64,000 nt of DNA from Arthrobacter crystallopoietes (lineage in GTDB: Bacteria > Actinomycetota > Actinomycetes > Actinomycetales > Micrococcaceae): the NCBI RefSeq assembly GCF_002849715.1, contig NZ_CP018863.1:2418001-2482000 (forward strand). Reading direction: 5' to 3'. The position numbers were made by a program, and so were the translations under genes. Position 1 is the first letter of the stretch. Each line of letters opens with the position of its first letter. A model generated the notes under the pieces. It was not told where the DNA came from. It saw nothing but the letters and a program-made list of their open reading frames with translations, and made no database searches. Positions 18,926 to 28,536 of this stretch are shown piece by piece.

Positions 18926-20627
18926 CATCCGGCGTTCAGAGTACGTCGCTTCGTTCGGCCCGACGACGGGGGACCGCATCCGCCTCGCCGACACCAACAT
19001 CCTCATCGAGGTTGAGGAGGACCGGTGCCGCGGCGGCGACGAGGCAGTTTTTGGCGGCGGCAAGTCGATCCGCGAGTCCATGGGTCAGTCGTCGGCTACC
19101 CGGGCCGAAGGCACTCCGGATCTGGTCATCACCGGGGCGGTGGTTCTGGACCACTGGGGTGTTATTAAGGCCGACGTCGGCGTCCGCGACGGGCGGATCG
19201 TGGCCCTGGGCAAGGCAGGCAACCCCGACACCATGGATGGGATCCATCCGGATCTTGTCATCGGTCCGTCCACCGAAGTGATGTCCGGCAACGGACTGAT
19301 CCTGACCGCCGGCACCGTGGACACGCACGTCCATCTCGTCGGCCCCGACATGCTGACCATGGCACTGCAAACGGGCACGACGACGGTGGTCGGCGGCGGT
19401 ACCGGGCCCACCGAAGGCTCGAAGGCGACTCTGGCGACGCCGGGTTCCTGGTGGATCGAGCGGATGCTTGAGGGCCTGGAGCCCTGGCCGCTGAACGTAC
19501 TCTTCCTGGGCCGCGGCAACACCACTTCGCATGAGGCCATGTGGGAGCAACTTCGCGGCGGAGCCGGAGGCTTCAAGGTGCACGAGGACTGGGGCGCCAC
19601 CCCTGCGGTCATCGACGCAGCTCTCCAGGTTGCGGATGAATCCGGCGTCCAGATCGCCATCCACAGCGACACCCTGAACGAATCCGGCTTCGTCGAAGAC
19701 CTCCTGGCCGCGGTCAACGGCCGGACTTTCCACGCCTTCCACACCGAAGGTGCCGGCGGCGGCCATGCCCCGGACATTATCAGGATCGCCAGCGAATCCT
19801 ACGTGCTGCCCGCCTCCACCAACCCGACGCGGCCCTTCACCCACAACACCATTGACGAGCATCTGGACATGGTCATGGTCGCGCACCACCTGAATCCGCA
19901 GGTCCCCAACGACCTCGCCTTCGCAGAGAGCCGGGTGCGTGAAGGCACCATCGCCGCCGAGGATGTTCTGCAGGACATGGGGGCGCTTTCGATTATGTCG
20001 TCGGACGCGCAGGCAATGGGCCGTATCGGCGAAGTCGTGATGCGGACCTGGCAGACGGCACACCGCATGAAGCGCCTGCGTGGTTCCCTTCCCGGGGATG
20101 ATCGCGCCGACAACCACCGGGCCCGCAGATACGTGGCGAAGTACACGATCTGCCCCGCCGTCGCGCACGGGCTCGAACACGAGATCGGGTCGATCGAGCC
20201 GGGCAAATTGGCTGACATGGTGCTGTGGCAGCCGGCGCTGTTCGGCATCCGGCCCACCGCCGTCTTCAAGGGCGGAGTTGCCGCCGTGGCAGCGCTGGGG
20301 GATCCCAACGCGTCGGTGCCGACGCCGCAACCGGTTATGGAACGGCTGGGCTTCAGCGCCTTCTCACGTGCGGCCGCGTCCACTTCAGTGGCGTTCGTCG
20401 CTCCGGCGGCGATCGAAGACGGACTGGCGGACCGGCTGTCGATCAACCGCCCGCTCGTCCCGGTCGGCAATGTCCGCGGCCGCGGCAAAGCAGACATGCC
20501 GGAAAATACGGCCATGCCGCGTATCGAAGTCGATCCGAATACCTACGGCGTCAAGATCGACGGAGAACTGATCGAGCACGAACCGGCCACCGAGCTGCCC
20601 ATGGCGCAGAGATACTTCCTGTTCTGA
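18918..20627 (+). CDS. ureC: Urease subunit alpha (catalytic), flap Cys replaced by Ala
   Basis: The 569-residue catalytic subunit holds two nickel ions. The ligands are all present: H137 and H139 (DTHVH), the carbamylated K220 with H222 (GFKVHEDWG), H249 (AIHSDT), H275 ([10 protein letters not shown]) and D363 ([10 protein letters not shown]). The flap histidine H323 and R339 (AESRVR) are also present. At the flap position normally held by cysteine (VCHHL, Cys319 of the Klebsiella enzyme) this protein has VAHHL, A322. That cysteine is the target of thiol inhibitors and lies on the mobile flap. AAGGA lies seven bases before the ATG. The gene overlaps ureB by eight bases and ureF by one. Confidence 0.97.
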   Translation: MGDIRRSEYVASFGPTTGDRIRLADTNILIEVEEDRCRGGDEAVFGGGKSIRESMGQSSATRAEGTPDLVITGAVVLDHWGVIKADVGVRDGRIVALGKAGNPDTMDGIHPDLVIGPSTEVMSGNGLILTAGTVDTHVHLVGPDMLTMALQTGTTTVVGGGTGPTEGSKATLATPGSWWIERMLEGLEPWPLNVLFLGRGNTTSHEAMWEQLRGGAGGFKVHEDWGATPAVIDAALQVADESGVQIAIHSDTLNESGFVEDLLAAVNGRTFHAFHTEGAGGGHAPDIIRIASESYVLPASTNPTRPFTHNTIDEHLDMVMVAHHLNPQVPNDLAFAESRVREGTIAAEDVLQDMGALSIMSSDAQAMGRIGEVVMRTWQTAHRMKRLRGSLPGDDRADNHRARRYVAKYTICPAVAHGLEHEIGSIEPGKLADMVLWQPALFGIRPTAVFKGGVAAVAALGDPNASVPTPQPVMERLGFSAFSRAAASTSVAFVAPAAIEDGLADRLSINRPLVPVGNVRGRGKADMPENTAMPRIEVDPNTYGVKIDGELIEHEPATELPMAQRYFLF

Positions 20628-21379
20628 TGCCGCTCGAAGGTCCTGCCGGAGCCTCTACGCTGCCACTGACGGCGGCGGTTCCCGCCATGCTCTTGCTTGC
20701 CGACGGACGGTTTCCGACCGGAGGCCATGCCCATTCCGGCGGCTTCGAACCGGCCGCCGCCATCGACGGACTGCGTGATGTTCCCGGTATGGAGGCTTTT
20801 CTGAAGGGCCGGCTCGGAACGGCTGGTCTGGTGTCCGCCTCCTTCGCTGCGGCCACCTGCACCGTCTTCACCCGGATTGGGTCAATAGCGGACGACGGCG
20901 GGGATCTCGCCGAACGCTTGCTGACGCTCGATAACGAGTTCGAAGCGAGAACCCCATCGCCGGCACTGCGCACCATGTCCCGGCGGCTTGGGCGCTCGCT
21001 CCTGCGGGCCGGGAGGACGGTCTGGCCGTATTCCAGTCTGGAAGCAATCGCCTCAATCCCCGGCAAGGGGTTGCATCAGCCGATCGCCTTCGGCGCCGTT
21101 GCCGCAGCAGCTGGTCTCGGTCCTGAGAACGCGGCATTGATCGCCGCCCACGAATCCATTACCGGTCCCGCCACCGCCGCCGTGAGGCTTCTCGGACTGG
21201 ACCCGTTCCAAGTCAATGCGGCCCTGGCGCGGCTCGGCAAGGATGTTGCCGCCGTGGCAGCGGAGGCAGCAACCTATGCGGATAAACCGCCTGCCGACCT
21301 GCCGGCCCGTGCCGGCTACTTGCTCGACATATTCGCCGAACAGCACGCCACCTGGGAGGTGCGTCTCTTTGCCAGCTAA
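20627..21379 (+). CDS. ureF: Urease accessory protein UreF
   Basis: The 250-residue helical protein carries the UreF pattern [20 protein letters not shown] at its start and a conserved C-terminal helix set ending with [13 protein letters not shown]. UreF works with UreD and UreG to deliver nickel and carbamylate the active-site lysine, and it regulates UreG GTP hydrolysis. Its ATG overlaps the ureC stop as TGATG, which fixes the start. Confidence 0.92.
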   Translation: MPLEGPAGASTLPLTAAVPAMLLLADGRFPTGGHAHSGGFEPAAAIDGLRDVPGMEAFLKGRLGTAGLVSASFAAATCTVFTRIGSIADDGGDLAERLLTLDNEFEARTPSPALRTMSRRLGRSLLRAGRTVWPYSSLEAIASIPGKGLHQPIAFGAVAAAAGLGPENAALIAAHESITGPATAAVRLLGLDPFQVNAALARLGKDVAAVAAEAATYADKPPADLPARAGYLLDIFAEQHATWEVRLFAS

Positions 21380-21389
21380 GGAGCCCACA

Positions 21390-22145
21390 ATGCACGACCA
21401 CGAACACGGACACAGCCATGACCACGGCCATGACCACGAATTGACGCTGGAACCCAGCCGGGAAGGTGCCAATACGCTGCGCGCTGCGCCGGAGCACATC
21501 CATATGGATGAGCAGGAAGCCTTGCCCCGGATCCCTAAACAGGCACTGAGAATAGGTATCGGCGGGCCCGTCGGGTCCGGCAAGACAGCGCTGGTCGCCG
21601 CGCTGTGCCGCACCTTGAGCTCCGAGCGGGAGATCGCCGTCGTCACCAACGACATCTACACCACCGAAGACGCCGATTTCCTGTTGCGGCACGGGGTACT
21701 GCCAGCGGAGCGGGTCACCGCGGTCGAGACCGGAGCCTGTCCGCACACAGCCATCCGGGACGATATTTCCACCAACCTGGAAGCCATCGAGGAACTCGAA
21801 GAGAAGCTGCCCCAGCTGGAGCTGATTCTGGTGGAGAGCGGAGGAGACAACCTGACGGCCACCTTCAGCCGGGGGTTGATCCACCACCAGATCTTCGTCA
21901 TCGACGTTGCCGGAGGAGACAAAGTGCCGCGCAAAGGCGGCCCGGGCGTGACCACCGCGGACCTCCTGGTCATCAACAAGACTGATCTTGCCCCTAATGT
22001 CGGCGCGGATCTGGGCGTCATGGATCGCGATGCCCGAGCCAAACGCGGTGAGCTGCCCGTATTGTTCACGTCATTGACGGAAGATCCGGCGGCGACGAAA
22101 GTCGCGGAATGGGTCCGGGACCGGCTAGCCGAACACTCGGGATAA
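21390..22145 (+). CDS. ureG: Urease accessory GTPase UreG, His-rich N-terminus
   Basis: The 251-residue protein is the nickel-delivering SIMIBI GTPase. It has the P-loop GGPVGSGKT at residues 58-66, the nickel-binding CPH motif in [12 protein letters not shown], and the [13 protein letters not shown] specificity region. The first 18 residues include [16 protein letters not shown], a histidine-rich tail that can store or chelate nickel. No ureE gene, which normally encodes the nickel chaperone, is present here, so this tail may cover that role. AAGGAG lies six bases upstream. Confidence 0.95.
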   Translation: MHDHEHGHSHDHGHDHELTLEPSREGANTLRAAPEHIHMDEQEALPRIPKQALRIGIGGPVGSGKTALVAALCRTLSSEREIAVVTNDIYTTEDADFLLRHGVLPAERVTAVETGACPHTAIRDDISTNLEAIEELEEKLPQLELILVESGGDNLTATFSRGLIHHQIFVIDVAGGDKVPRKGGPGVTTADLLVINKTDLAPNVGADLGVMDRDARAKRGELPVLFTSLTEDPAATKVAEWVRDRLAEHSG

Positions 22146-22969
22146 TGCTGGCCCACGCCCGCCTGACAGCGGACCGTCCGAGGGGACCCGAGGCCAGGGA
22201 AGGCGCCACCCGCATCCTGCGGATGCGGTCCCAGGCGCCATTGATCCTGAGGCCCACCCGCCAGAGAGCGCCCGCAGCGCTCCGCCACTGGAATCTGGAT
22301 CCGGACCGATGCGCGGGCGTCAGCATCGTCGCGGGCGCTGCGGGCCCGCTTGGCGGCGACCATTTGCGGCTGGACGTTGAGGTGAAAGCGGGCGCCTCCT
22401 TGATCGTCCGCGCCGTTGCGGCCACCCTGGTGCTGCCTGGTCCGCATGGCCTGGAATCCCGAAGCGAGGTCAATATCAAAGTGGCCTCCGGGGGGACCCT
22501 CGTTTGGTTGCCCGGGAAGCAGATCCTGGCCGAGCGTTGTTACCACGAGGCGCTCACCAGGATCGACTTGGAGGATGGCGCCCGGCTCTTCGCACGCGAG
22601 GAACTCGTGCTCGGGCGTCACGGCGAGACTCCGGGAGCGGTGCGGCAACGTTTGCGCCTCACCTATGACGGCATCGCCAGCCATGACCAGGAGTTGGCGG
22701 TCGGCGAAGGAGCCATCGGCTGGGACAGTTCCGCGGTCACCGGCGGCCGCAGAGCCCTCGGATCGGTATTGATCGTGGACCCGGAGTCAACGGGGCCGGC
22801 TGATGCCCAGCCGCCTGCACCGGAAGACGTCCCGGACACGGCGGTGATGGCGCTGGACTCCCGGTCGGTCTTGGTGTCGAGCCTGGCCGAAGACTCGATC
22901 CTGCTCAGCCGGCAACTCGACGCAAGTCTCGCCGGATATGTCCGCCAGGAAGAGGCTGACCGAGTCTGA
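22145..22969 (+). CDS. ureD: Urease accessory protein UreD/UreH
   Basis: The 274-residue protein has the beta-rich UreD layout with GGDHLRLDVEVKAGASLIVR, GGTLVWLPGKQILAERC and GARLFAREELVLGRHGE, all recognisable family blocks. UreD is the scaffold that binds apo-urease with UreF and UreG and channels nickel to the active site. It overlaps ureG by one base (TAATG) and is the last gene of the cluster. Its stop is 18 bases from a convergent MFS gene. I see no strong terminator in that space. Confidence 0.9.
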   Translation: MLAHARLTADRPRGPEAREGATRILRMRSQAPLILRPTRQRAPAALRHWNLDPDRCAGVSIVAGAAGPLGGDHLRLDVEVKAGASLIVRAVAATLVLPGPHGLESRSEVNIKVASGGTLVWLPGKQILAERCYHEALTRIDLEDGARLFAREELVLGRHGETPGAVRQRLRLTYDGIASHDQELAVGEGAIGWDSSAVTGGRRALGSVLIVDPESTGPADAQPPAPEDVPDTAVMALDSRSVLVSSLAEDSILLSRQLDASLAGYVRQEEADRV

Positions 22970-22987
22970 CCGCGCGAGGTGTGCATC

Positions 22988-24304
22988 CTATCCCGTGCGC
23001 TTACCCCCGCTGACTTCGGGGAGGAAGCGGGCCGCGACAACGCCGGCCGAGCCCATTATCGCGAGGAACAGCAAAGCCACGCCCGTGCCGAGTTGCGCGA
23101 GGGCGCTGCTGATCCCGCCCGTAACCAGAAGCAGTACGCCCATGGCGGTATTCGAGACGGCAACGTATTCCGTGCGTTGGTCTCCCGTAGCCATGTCCAC
23201 GACATAGGTCTTCCGTGCCACCCGAACGCCGATGTGGTTCAACGCCAGCAGGAAGAAAGCCGCCGGATACAGCCAACTTGAGGTGGCAAGTGAGGGGACT
23301 GCGGTGGCGGCGAGCAAGGCAAAAACCACCAACGACGACGCGGCGCAGCCCCACATCATCAGATTCTTGCTGGAGCGGTCGGCCAATCGTCCTGCCAGCC
23401 GGCCACCGAGAATCGCGGCCAGCCCGGAGGCGATAACGAACGGTCCGAGCCCGCCCAAACCGCCCGTACCGCGCTCTTCTGCCATGGCCACAATGAACGG
23501 CGGACTCAATGCGGATACCAGCAGGAGTCCCCGCACCCCGACGAATCTGCGGAAGGGTTTATCCTCCCGCAGCAGGCTCCAGGAACGCACGAGCCATCCG
23601 CCGTCGTCGTTATTTTCTGCGGGGAGCCCGTCCGGTTCCTTGACGCGGGCGAAAACAAGCAGCGCCGCCAGCCAGGCGAGCGCAGCGCAACCAAGAAGAG
23701 CGGCCAGCGCGGCCGGGTCCACATCCCCGCCGCCGATGAGCCGGATGCTAAGCCCTACCGTGACGGCAACGATCCCCGATGCGAAGGCCGCGATGCCGTT
23801 GATCTGGCCTCGCTGGCCCGGAGGGATGGTGCGGCCCTGAACGTCCTTGGAGGCAATGGAAGCCAAAGCGCGGGCCAGTGCGAAGCCGGCCACCTCAAGG
23901 AGAATCGCCGCACCTGCGGCGGTCCCGGTTCCTACGGCCGCGGTGAACGCCATCGCGGCCACCGCGGCAGCCTGTCCGGCTGCCCCGATGATCCAGATCC
24001 GTTTCCGCTGCCGGTGCCTGCGCACCCAGGGAGCCAAGGCCGCTTGGGGCAGCATCGAACCGGACTCACGGACCGGGACGAGGAGCCCGATGATCCACGA
24101 CGGCCCGTCGAGCGAGGCGACGAGCCAGGCCAGTACCGTCGAGGCGTTGACTATCTGGTCGCCCGCATTCTGCAGGGCGTGGGCGACAACGAGACGGAGT
24201 CCGTTTCCCGGAACGTTCCGCCGGACATCTTCCGGCAGGCGCGCCAGTGCGTCCTCGTCCGCTTTGATCAATCGGCCGTAGATCTTCGCGCCTGCGCGCC
24301 CCAT
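22988..24304 (-). CDS. MFS permease
   Basis: The 438-residue protein has about 10-12 membrane segments in the major facilitator layout. After a 40-residue cytoplasmic lead come ASTVLAWLVASLDGPSWIIG and a loop with APWVRRHRQRKRIWIIGA between helices 2 and 3, then a second half with AAILGGRLAGRLADRSSKNLMMWG. The substrate cannot be read from the sequence. A DDG-rich segment (ENNDDGG) overlaps one of the ACGACGGCGG copies. It is convergent with ureD. Confidence 0.8.
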   Translation of the reverse strand: MGRAGAKIYGRLIKADEDALARLPEDVRRNVPGNGLRLVVAHALQNAGDQIVNASTVLAWLVASLDGPSWIIGLLVPVRESGSMLPQAALAPWVRRHRQRKRIWIIGAAGQAAAVAAMAFTAAVGTGTAAGAAILLEVAGFALARALASIASKDVQGRTIPPGQRGQINGIAAFASGIVAVTVGLSIRLIGGGDVDPAALAALLGCAALAWLAALLVFARVKEPDGLPAENNDDGGWLVRSWSLLREDKPFRRFVGVRGLLLVSALSPPFIVAMAEERGTGGLGGLGPFVIASGLAAILGGRLAGRLADRSSKNLMMWGCAASSLVVFALLAATAVPSLATSSWLYPAAFFLLALNHIGVRVARKTYVVDMATGDQRTEYVAVSNTAMGVLLLVTGGISSALAQLGTGVALLFLAIMGSAGVVAARFLPEVSGGKRTG

Positions 24305-24342
24305 CCGGGATCAAGCCATTCGTACCGAGCGGCTAGCTCGCC

Positions 24343-24537
24343 TCAGGCATCGTCCGTCTCCGGGCGTGATTCGGACCCGGATCCGGCTTCGGGATCATGC
24401 TCCGGCTCGGAGTCGGTCTCCGGTTCGGGAGGCAGCGCACCGCCCTCGCCCTTCCACCGGTGCAGTTGTTTCTCCGGCACCTCGCCCGTGTCGATTTTTC
24501 CGGTCCTGCCCGGACCGCTTTCCGGCGTCTTGTCCAT
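24343..24537 (-). CDS. Short acidic, probably disordered protein, 64 aa
   Basis: The product starts MDKTPESGPGRTGKIDTGEV and ends in a long Glu/Asp/Pro/Ser tract (ETDSEPEHDPEAGSGSES). It is certainly disordered if made. Only a weak GGAC ribosome site is seen, so it is less secure than the similar genes in 12-16 kb. It starts 113 bases after the end of the DUF421 gene on the same strand. No function is known. Confidence 0.45.
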   Translation of the reverse strand: MDKTPESGPGRTGKIDTGEVPEKQLHRWKGEGGALPPEPETDSEPEHDPEAGSGSESRPETDDA

Positions 24538-24650
24538 GTCCAGACTGTAGGCCGTCCTCGATACGGGGGCAAGGGCTTCGCCGGCTCCAGCGTGGCAGAA
24601 GTGCAGGGGGTCCAATAGCCCCGGCTCTCGGACCTACCCCAGCAGATGGG

Positions 24651-25169
24651 TCAGCTGGCTGGCGGCTGTGGAGTGGGGTCGGCCTCGCCGCCGTTCTTCC
24701 GGAATGCGCTGATCATCCCATTCGGTTCCATAAAGGCGTATTTCACTTGGTCCAGGTTTTCGATACCTTGCAGGCGCAGCTGGGCCTCGATTTCCTGCCG
24801 GCTCATGAACTCCCTCCTCATGAGGCGTTTGTTCAACTGCCCGTTCTCGATCAGTGGCCTCTTGCTCGGCTTCAGGATCTTCCTGACCGACGGAAACTTG
24901 TAGGCCAATGCATCGAGAACAACGCTCCAGGCCAAGATCGTCACCACCAGGATCAAACCGTCCGTGACGGAGGTGGAATCGGGGGCGAAGGCGTGGGAGA
25001 CGGCTTCGGCGAGCAGGACAATGACCAGGAGGTCCGTTAGCGCCAGGGCGCCTGACTCCCGTTGCCCCGTCAGCCGGAGGATGAAGGTCAGCCCGAGAAA
25101 GAGCACGCTGCCCCGCACCACCAGTTCGGCTACGGGAAGGGATGGTTCAAGAATTGAAGCCCAGTCCAT
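24651..25169 (-). CDS. DUF421 membrane protein (YetF/YcaP-like)
   Basis: The 172-residue protein belongs to DUF421: three membrane helices near the N-terminus (PVAELVVRGSVLFLGLTF and following, with the conserved ALTDLLVIVLLAEAVSHA), then a cytoplasmic domain with KRPLIENGQLNKRLMRREFM and EIEAQLRLQGIENLDQVKYA. Family members such as YetF and YcaP have no settled role. The start is the ATG at 25169, which has a perfect AGGAGGT six bases upstream. It is divergent from the next gene, with a palindrome between them. Confidence 0.88.
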   Translation of the reverse strand: MDWASILEPSLPVAELVVRGSVLFLGLTFILRLTGQRESGALALTDLLVIVLLAEAVSHAFAPDSTSVTDGLILVVTILAWSVVLDALAYKFPSVRKILKPSKRPLIENGQLNKRLMRREFMSRQEIEAQLRLQGIENLDQVKYAFMEPNGMISAFRKNGGEADPTPQPPAS

Positions 25170-25260
25170 GAGGTACCTCCTGCAAACGCACCATGGCAGC
25201 GCATTCCCGCATCGATCGTGGGGGATCACTGGCGGTGAGGCGCCGGCCATCCAGAATAAG

Positions 25261-25272
25261 TAAGTATACTTA
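25261..25272. promoter_or_regulatory. Perfect 12-base palindrome in an AT-rich divergent promoter region
   Basis: TAAGTATACTTA is self-complementary and sits in an AT-rich patch between the divergent DUF421 and 370-residue membrane protein genes. The position suits an operator for one or both genes. The regulator is unknown. Confidence 0.45.
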
Positions 25273-25378
25273 TGAGATTGCATTTCGGGCCAAACCGCTG
25301 ATTTGCAGTGCCGTTTTCCAGTGGTGCCGCAGGGCGGGCGTACGCGCCGTGAAGCTACCACAGCCGGGAGGGGAGTTT

Positions 25379-26491
25379 ATGGCAGCAGGCGAAGGCGAGG
25401 AGCGGGGGAACCGGACCATTGTCCTGGGTCTGATGGCCGATTCCGGATTGCCGGAACGCGTCGCCAGGCGATTGGGAGATACGCTGCCGGGCGAGCTGTC
25501 CGAAAATGTCGACGCCGCAGTCCGCTGGGAGGTGTCCGTCGTCCAAGAGACGCTCCCGCTCGATTCCGATGGCGATATTCCGCTGGAGCGGTATGCCGAG
25601 GACCTGAAACAGCGCCATCACTGGGACTTGCTGGTCTACGTGACGGATTTGCCCCGCTATGTCGGAAACGAGCCTCTGGTAAGCGACGTCAACGTATCCC
25701 AACAGGTTTGCCTGATCTCGCTGCCCGCCCTGGGCTGGCCACGGGTCCGGCACCGCACCTTGCAGGCAGTGCTGCATGCCGTAGCGCACATGACCGAAGG
25801 GTCTTCGGCAGAAGAGCCGGCCGACGGTGAAAGCGCGAACCGGCTCGCCCCGGTGCATGGCGTTTTTTCCTCCGCCAGAGATGACGGCAAATACTCGTAC
25901 CTGTCGGGACTGCGCGGACGGCTACGGCTCATGTTGGGAATGATCCGCAGCAACCAGCCGGGCCGGCTCCTGCCGTCACTGTCCAGCGCCACGGCTGCCG
26001 CAATCGGCACCGGCGCCTTCGGCATCTTCTACGCATCCATCTGGAATATGGCCGATTCTTCCAGCCCACTCCGGTTGGCGGGAATCAGTTTTCTTGCCAT
26101 TGTCTCGATGACGGCATGGCTGATCGGGTACAACGGGCTGTGGGACCGGCGCCGGCTCCACGGGCTGGCCGGCCAGGCAGGCATGGACAACGTCGCAACG
26201 GCCGTCACCGTGGTGCTCAGCGTGGCAGCGATGTACCTGATTCTTTTCGCGGTGCTGTTTCTGGGGTCCTTGGCGGTGATTTCCGGAGACTACCTGCAGT
26301 CGCAGCTGAAGCATCCCGTCAGCCCCATCGATTACGCACGTTTGGCGTGGCTCGCTAGTTCCCTCGGCACCTTTGCCGGTGCTCTGGGATCAAGTTTCGA
26401 CAGTGACGAATCCATCCGGGAAGCAACCTACAGCAGGCGCCAGCAGGAGCGGCGAAAACTCGCTGATAGAACAAGCGATGGCCGGGAGTAA
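25379..26491 (+). CDS. Unrecognised membrane protein, 370 aa
   Basis: I do not recognise this protein. The first 150 residues are soluble and look like an alpha/beta fold (NRTIVLGLMADSGLPERVAR, then DLLVYVTDLPRYVGNEPLV and VCLISLPALGWPRVR). The second half holds four membrane helices, arranged as two pairs: ATAAAIGTGAFGIFYASIW, LAGISFLAIVSMTAWLIG, VTVVLSVAAMYLILFAVLFL and a weaker one near residue 330. GGAGGGGAG lies just before the ATG. The gene is divergent from DUF421 with the TAAGTATACTTA palindrome between. A role in sensing or transport is possible, but no motif supports a specific claim. Confidence 0.7.
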   Translation: MAAGEGEERGNRTIVLGLMADSGLPERVARRLGDTLPGELSENVDAAVRWEVSVVQETLPLDSDGDIPLERYAEDLKQRHHWDLLVYVTDLPRYVGNEPLVSDVNVSQQVCLISLPALGWPRVRHRTLQAVLHAVAHMTEGSSAEEPADGESANRLAPVHGVFSSARDDGKYSYLSGLRGRLRLMLGMIRSNQPGRLLPSLSSATAAAIGTGAFGIFYASIWNMADSSSPLRLAGISFLAIVSMTAWLIGYNGLWDRRRLHGLAGQAGMDNVATAVTVVLSVAAMYLILFAVLFLGSLAVISGDYLQSQLKHPVSPIDYARLAWLASSLGTFAGALGSSFDSDESIREATYSRRQQERRKLADRTSDGRE

Positions 26492-26492
26492 C

Positions 26493-26508
26493 GCCGGTTT
26501 CAACCGGC
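26493..26508. terminator. Short hairpin between convergent genes
   Basis: GCCGGTT (26493-26499) and AACCGGC (26502-26508) form a seven-base stem with a TC loop, between the membrane protein stop at 26491 and the stop of the response regulator. It is short and only weakly followed by A/T bases. Confidence 0.45.
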
Positions 26509-26545
26509 ACCATAATAATGACGACGGCGCCAAAGTTCCGGTGCG

Positions 26546-27208
26546 TCAGCGGCCGGGCTGCACAAAGCCGGATTCATAGGCAGTGATCACGGCCTGCGTC
26601 CGGTCGCGCACGTTGAGTTTGGCCAGGATCGAGCTGATATGTGTCTTGACCGTCTCCACACCAAGGTGCATCGACAGGGCGATCTCCTGATTGTTGTGCC
26701 CCTGGGCAAGTTGGCGCAGGACTTCCGATTCGCGGCTGCTCAGCCCGGCCTCGGCGATGAGATCCCGTCCCCGGCTGCCATGCCGGGCTACAAGCTCGCG
26801 CAATTTCGCCGGATACATGATGGATTCCCCGCGTGCCACCGCGCGTACAGCCTGGACCAGTTCCTCCGGCTTGGCCCGCTTCAGCAGGAAGCCGTCAGCC
26901 CCTGCTTTGAGCGCCTCAAAGACGTAGTCATCGCTTTCGAAGGTGGTGAGGATCAGGATCCGCGGGACGTTGTGTTTCTGCGCGTTGGCCAGCAGGGCTC
27001 TGGTGGCTTGGATCCCGTCCATCCTCGGCATCCTGACGTCCATCATGACAAGATCGGGTTCCAGCCGGCGCGCTTCGGTCCAGGCCTCGGCACCGTCACC
27101 TGCCTCACCGACGACCGCGAGGTCGTCCTCCAGCGCCAGGATGGCTGACAGGCCGGAACGGATCAATGGCTCGTCATCGACGAGGAGAATGCGGATCGGT
27201 GCGTTCAC
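26546..27208 (-). CDS. LuxR-type response regulator
   Basis: The 220-residue protein has a receiver domain with ILLVDDEPLIRSGL, the phosphoacceptor Asp in DLVMMDVRMPRMDGI and a conserved Lys in GFLLKRAKPEEL, then a LuxR/NarL helix-turn-helix with LSSRESEVLRQLAQGHNNQEIA and the terminal dimer helix. It is the partner of the histidine kinase next upstream, sharing a four-base overlap, and should activate or repress target genes when phosphorylated. Targets are unknown, but the membrane protein gene at the head of the operon is a natural candidate. Confidence 0.93.
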   Translation of the reverse strand: MNAPIRILLVDDEPLIRSGLSAILALEDDLAVVGEAGDGAEAWTEARRLEPDLVMMDVRMPRMDGIQATRALLANAQKHNVPRILILTTFESDDYVFEALKAGADGFLLKRAKPEELVQAVRAVARGESIMYPAKLRELVARHGSRGRDLIAEAGLSSRESEVLRQLAQGHNNQEIALSMHLGVETVKTHISSILAKLNVRDRTQAVITAYESGFVQPGR

Positions 27209-28536
27209 CTGCGCCCCCGAACCGATTGCGCCCCATCAGGCTGCCCACCGTCAGGTTGCCAGAAGTCCAGCGGGAAGCTGGCAACCAGAGACCAGATCCC
27301 CTTGGTTAGCGACGTTTGCGCGCTGCCGCCGGCCAGCCGGGCACGTTCTGCAATGCCGGCCAAACCACGTCCACCGCCACGAAGCTGCGGGACGCCGGAG
27401 ACGGGATTGCTCAGGTCAAGGTGCAGCATCCGCGGCTCCGCGCTGATCGTGAGGGCGCATTGCTGCGGACTGGCATATTTGAGCACGTTGGTCAGGCCTT
27501 CCTGCAGGATTTTGAACGCGGCGGTGGAGGCTACAGGCGGGAGGCCGTCCAACCGGCGGGCATCGAAGTTCCGCTCAATGTCCAGCCCCTGCCGGGCGAG
27601 CATGTCCAAATAGCCTGGCAGCTCCACCAGCGAACCGGCCGCGCCGTCCATCGGTTGTGCGCCGGGGCCCTCCGGTTCACGCAGGATGCCGATGACGTGG
27701 TCCAGTTCGGCCAATGCGGCCCGACCCGTGTCCGCCACGGCCTGCATCGCCCGGACCGCGGCCTCCGGGTCCCGGGCCAGCAGCGATTGCGCCGCGGTTG
27801 CCTGCAGAGTGGTGACCGTCAAAGCATGGCCCACGGAATCGTGCAGTTCACGGGCCAGCTCGTTCCGCCGGGCACTGGCGCGTGCAGCCTGTTCTTCCAA
27901 GGCAAGGCGTTCCGCCGGAGACGGGCCCAGCATGACGCCGGCCCAATGCCGCAGCGCCATGCCCGTCAGGATGGTGAAGATGATGATCCCGGCGCCCAGC
28001 GCCAGGGACCAAAGCACCGCCGTCGTGCTGTCGGCGAAGGGGGAGAGGACCGCGGACAGCTGGTCGGAAACCCGGGTTTGGCCGGTCAGCGGCATAACGG
28101 ACAGCGTCACCATGACAGGAATGGCAAACACCGCCGCGACCAAGGTGAGTCCGCCGGCCATCAGATGCACCAGGTACCAGGCTGCGCCGCGCCAACGCCG
28201 GTTGTGGGCAGCACTACCGATCGGCTCGGGCAGCTCGACGTCCAGTAATTCGCGCACCGCGGTGCGTTCCAGGGCACGCGTGACGGACAGCAACGCCGGA
28301 ACGGTGAGCAGCACAAACAGGAGGATAAAGGCGACGACGGCGGACAGCGAGCCGGCTTCGGGCGAGCCAGCCAGCTGCGTGCCCCAAATGAAAACCGCGA
28401 TGTAGGGAACGGCGAGCAGGGCGCCGATCATCATGAACACAAAGTGCCTGAAGACCTGCCCTGCCCGTTTGGCCGGTGTCCGGCCGGAGTCCGCCATAGC
28501 CCCATTCTTACCCAACATCGTTCCGCGGTCAGCCAT
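27205..28536 (-). CDS. Sensor histidine kinase (HisKA_3 / DesK-like)
   Basis: The 443-residue protein has about four N-terminal membrane segments without a recognisable extracellular sensor, then the HisKA_3 phosphoacceptor region RNELARELHDSVGHALTVTT (His in the LHDSVGH motif) and a GHKL ATPase domain with ILQEGLTNVLKYA and GGGRGLAGIAERARL. It phosphorylates the LuxR-type regulator that overlaps its end. The start is uncertain: the ATG at 28536 overlaps the preceding stop, while ATGs at 28518 and 28497 also lack good ribosome sites. Confidence 0.9.
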   Translation of the reverse strand: MADRGTMLGKNGAMADSGRTPAKRAGQVFRHFVFMMIGALLAVPYIAVFIWGTQLAGSPEAGSLSAVVAFILLFVLLTVPALLSVTRALERTAVRELLDVELPEPIGSAAHNRRWRGAAWYLVHLMAGGLTLVAAVFAIPVMVTLSVMPLTGQTRVSDQLSAVLSPFADSTTAVLWSLALGAGIIIFTILTGMALRHWAGVMLGPSPAERLALEEQAARASARRNELARELHDSVGHALTVTTLQATAAQSLLARDPEAAVRAMQAVADTGRAALAELDHVIGILREPEGPGAQPMDGAAGSLVELPGYLDMLARQGLDIERNFDARRLDGLPPVASTAAFKILQEGLTNVLKYASPQQCALTISAEPRMLHLDLSNPVSGVPQLRGGGRGLAGIAERARLAGGSAQTSLTKGIWSLVASFPLDFWQPDGGQPDGAQSVRGRR

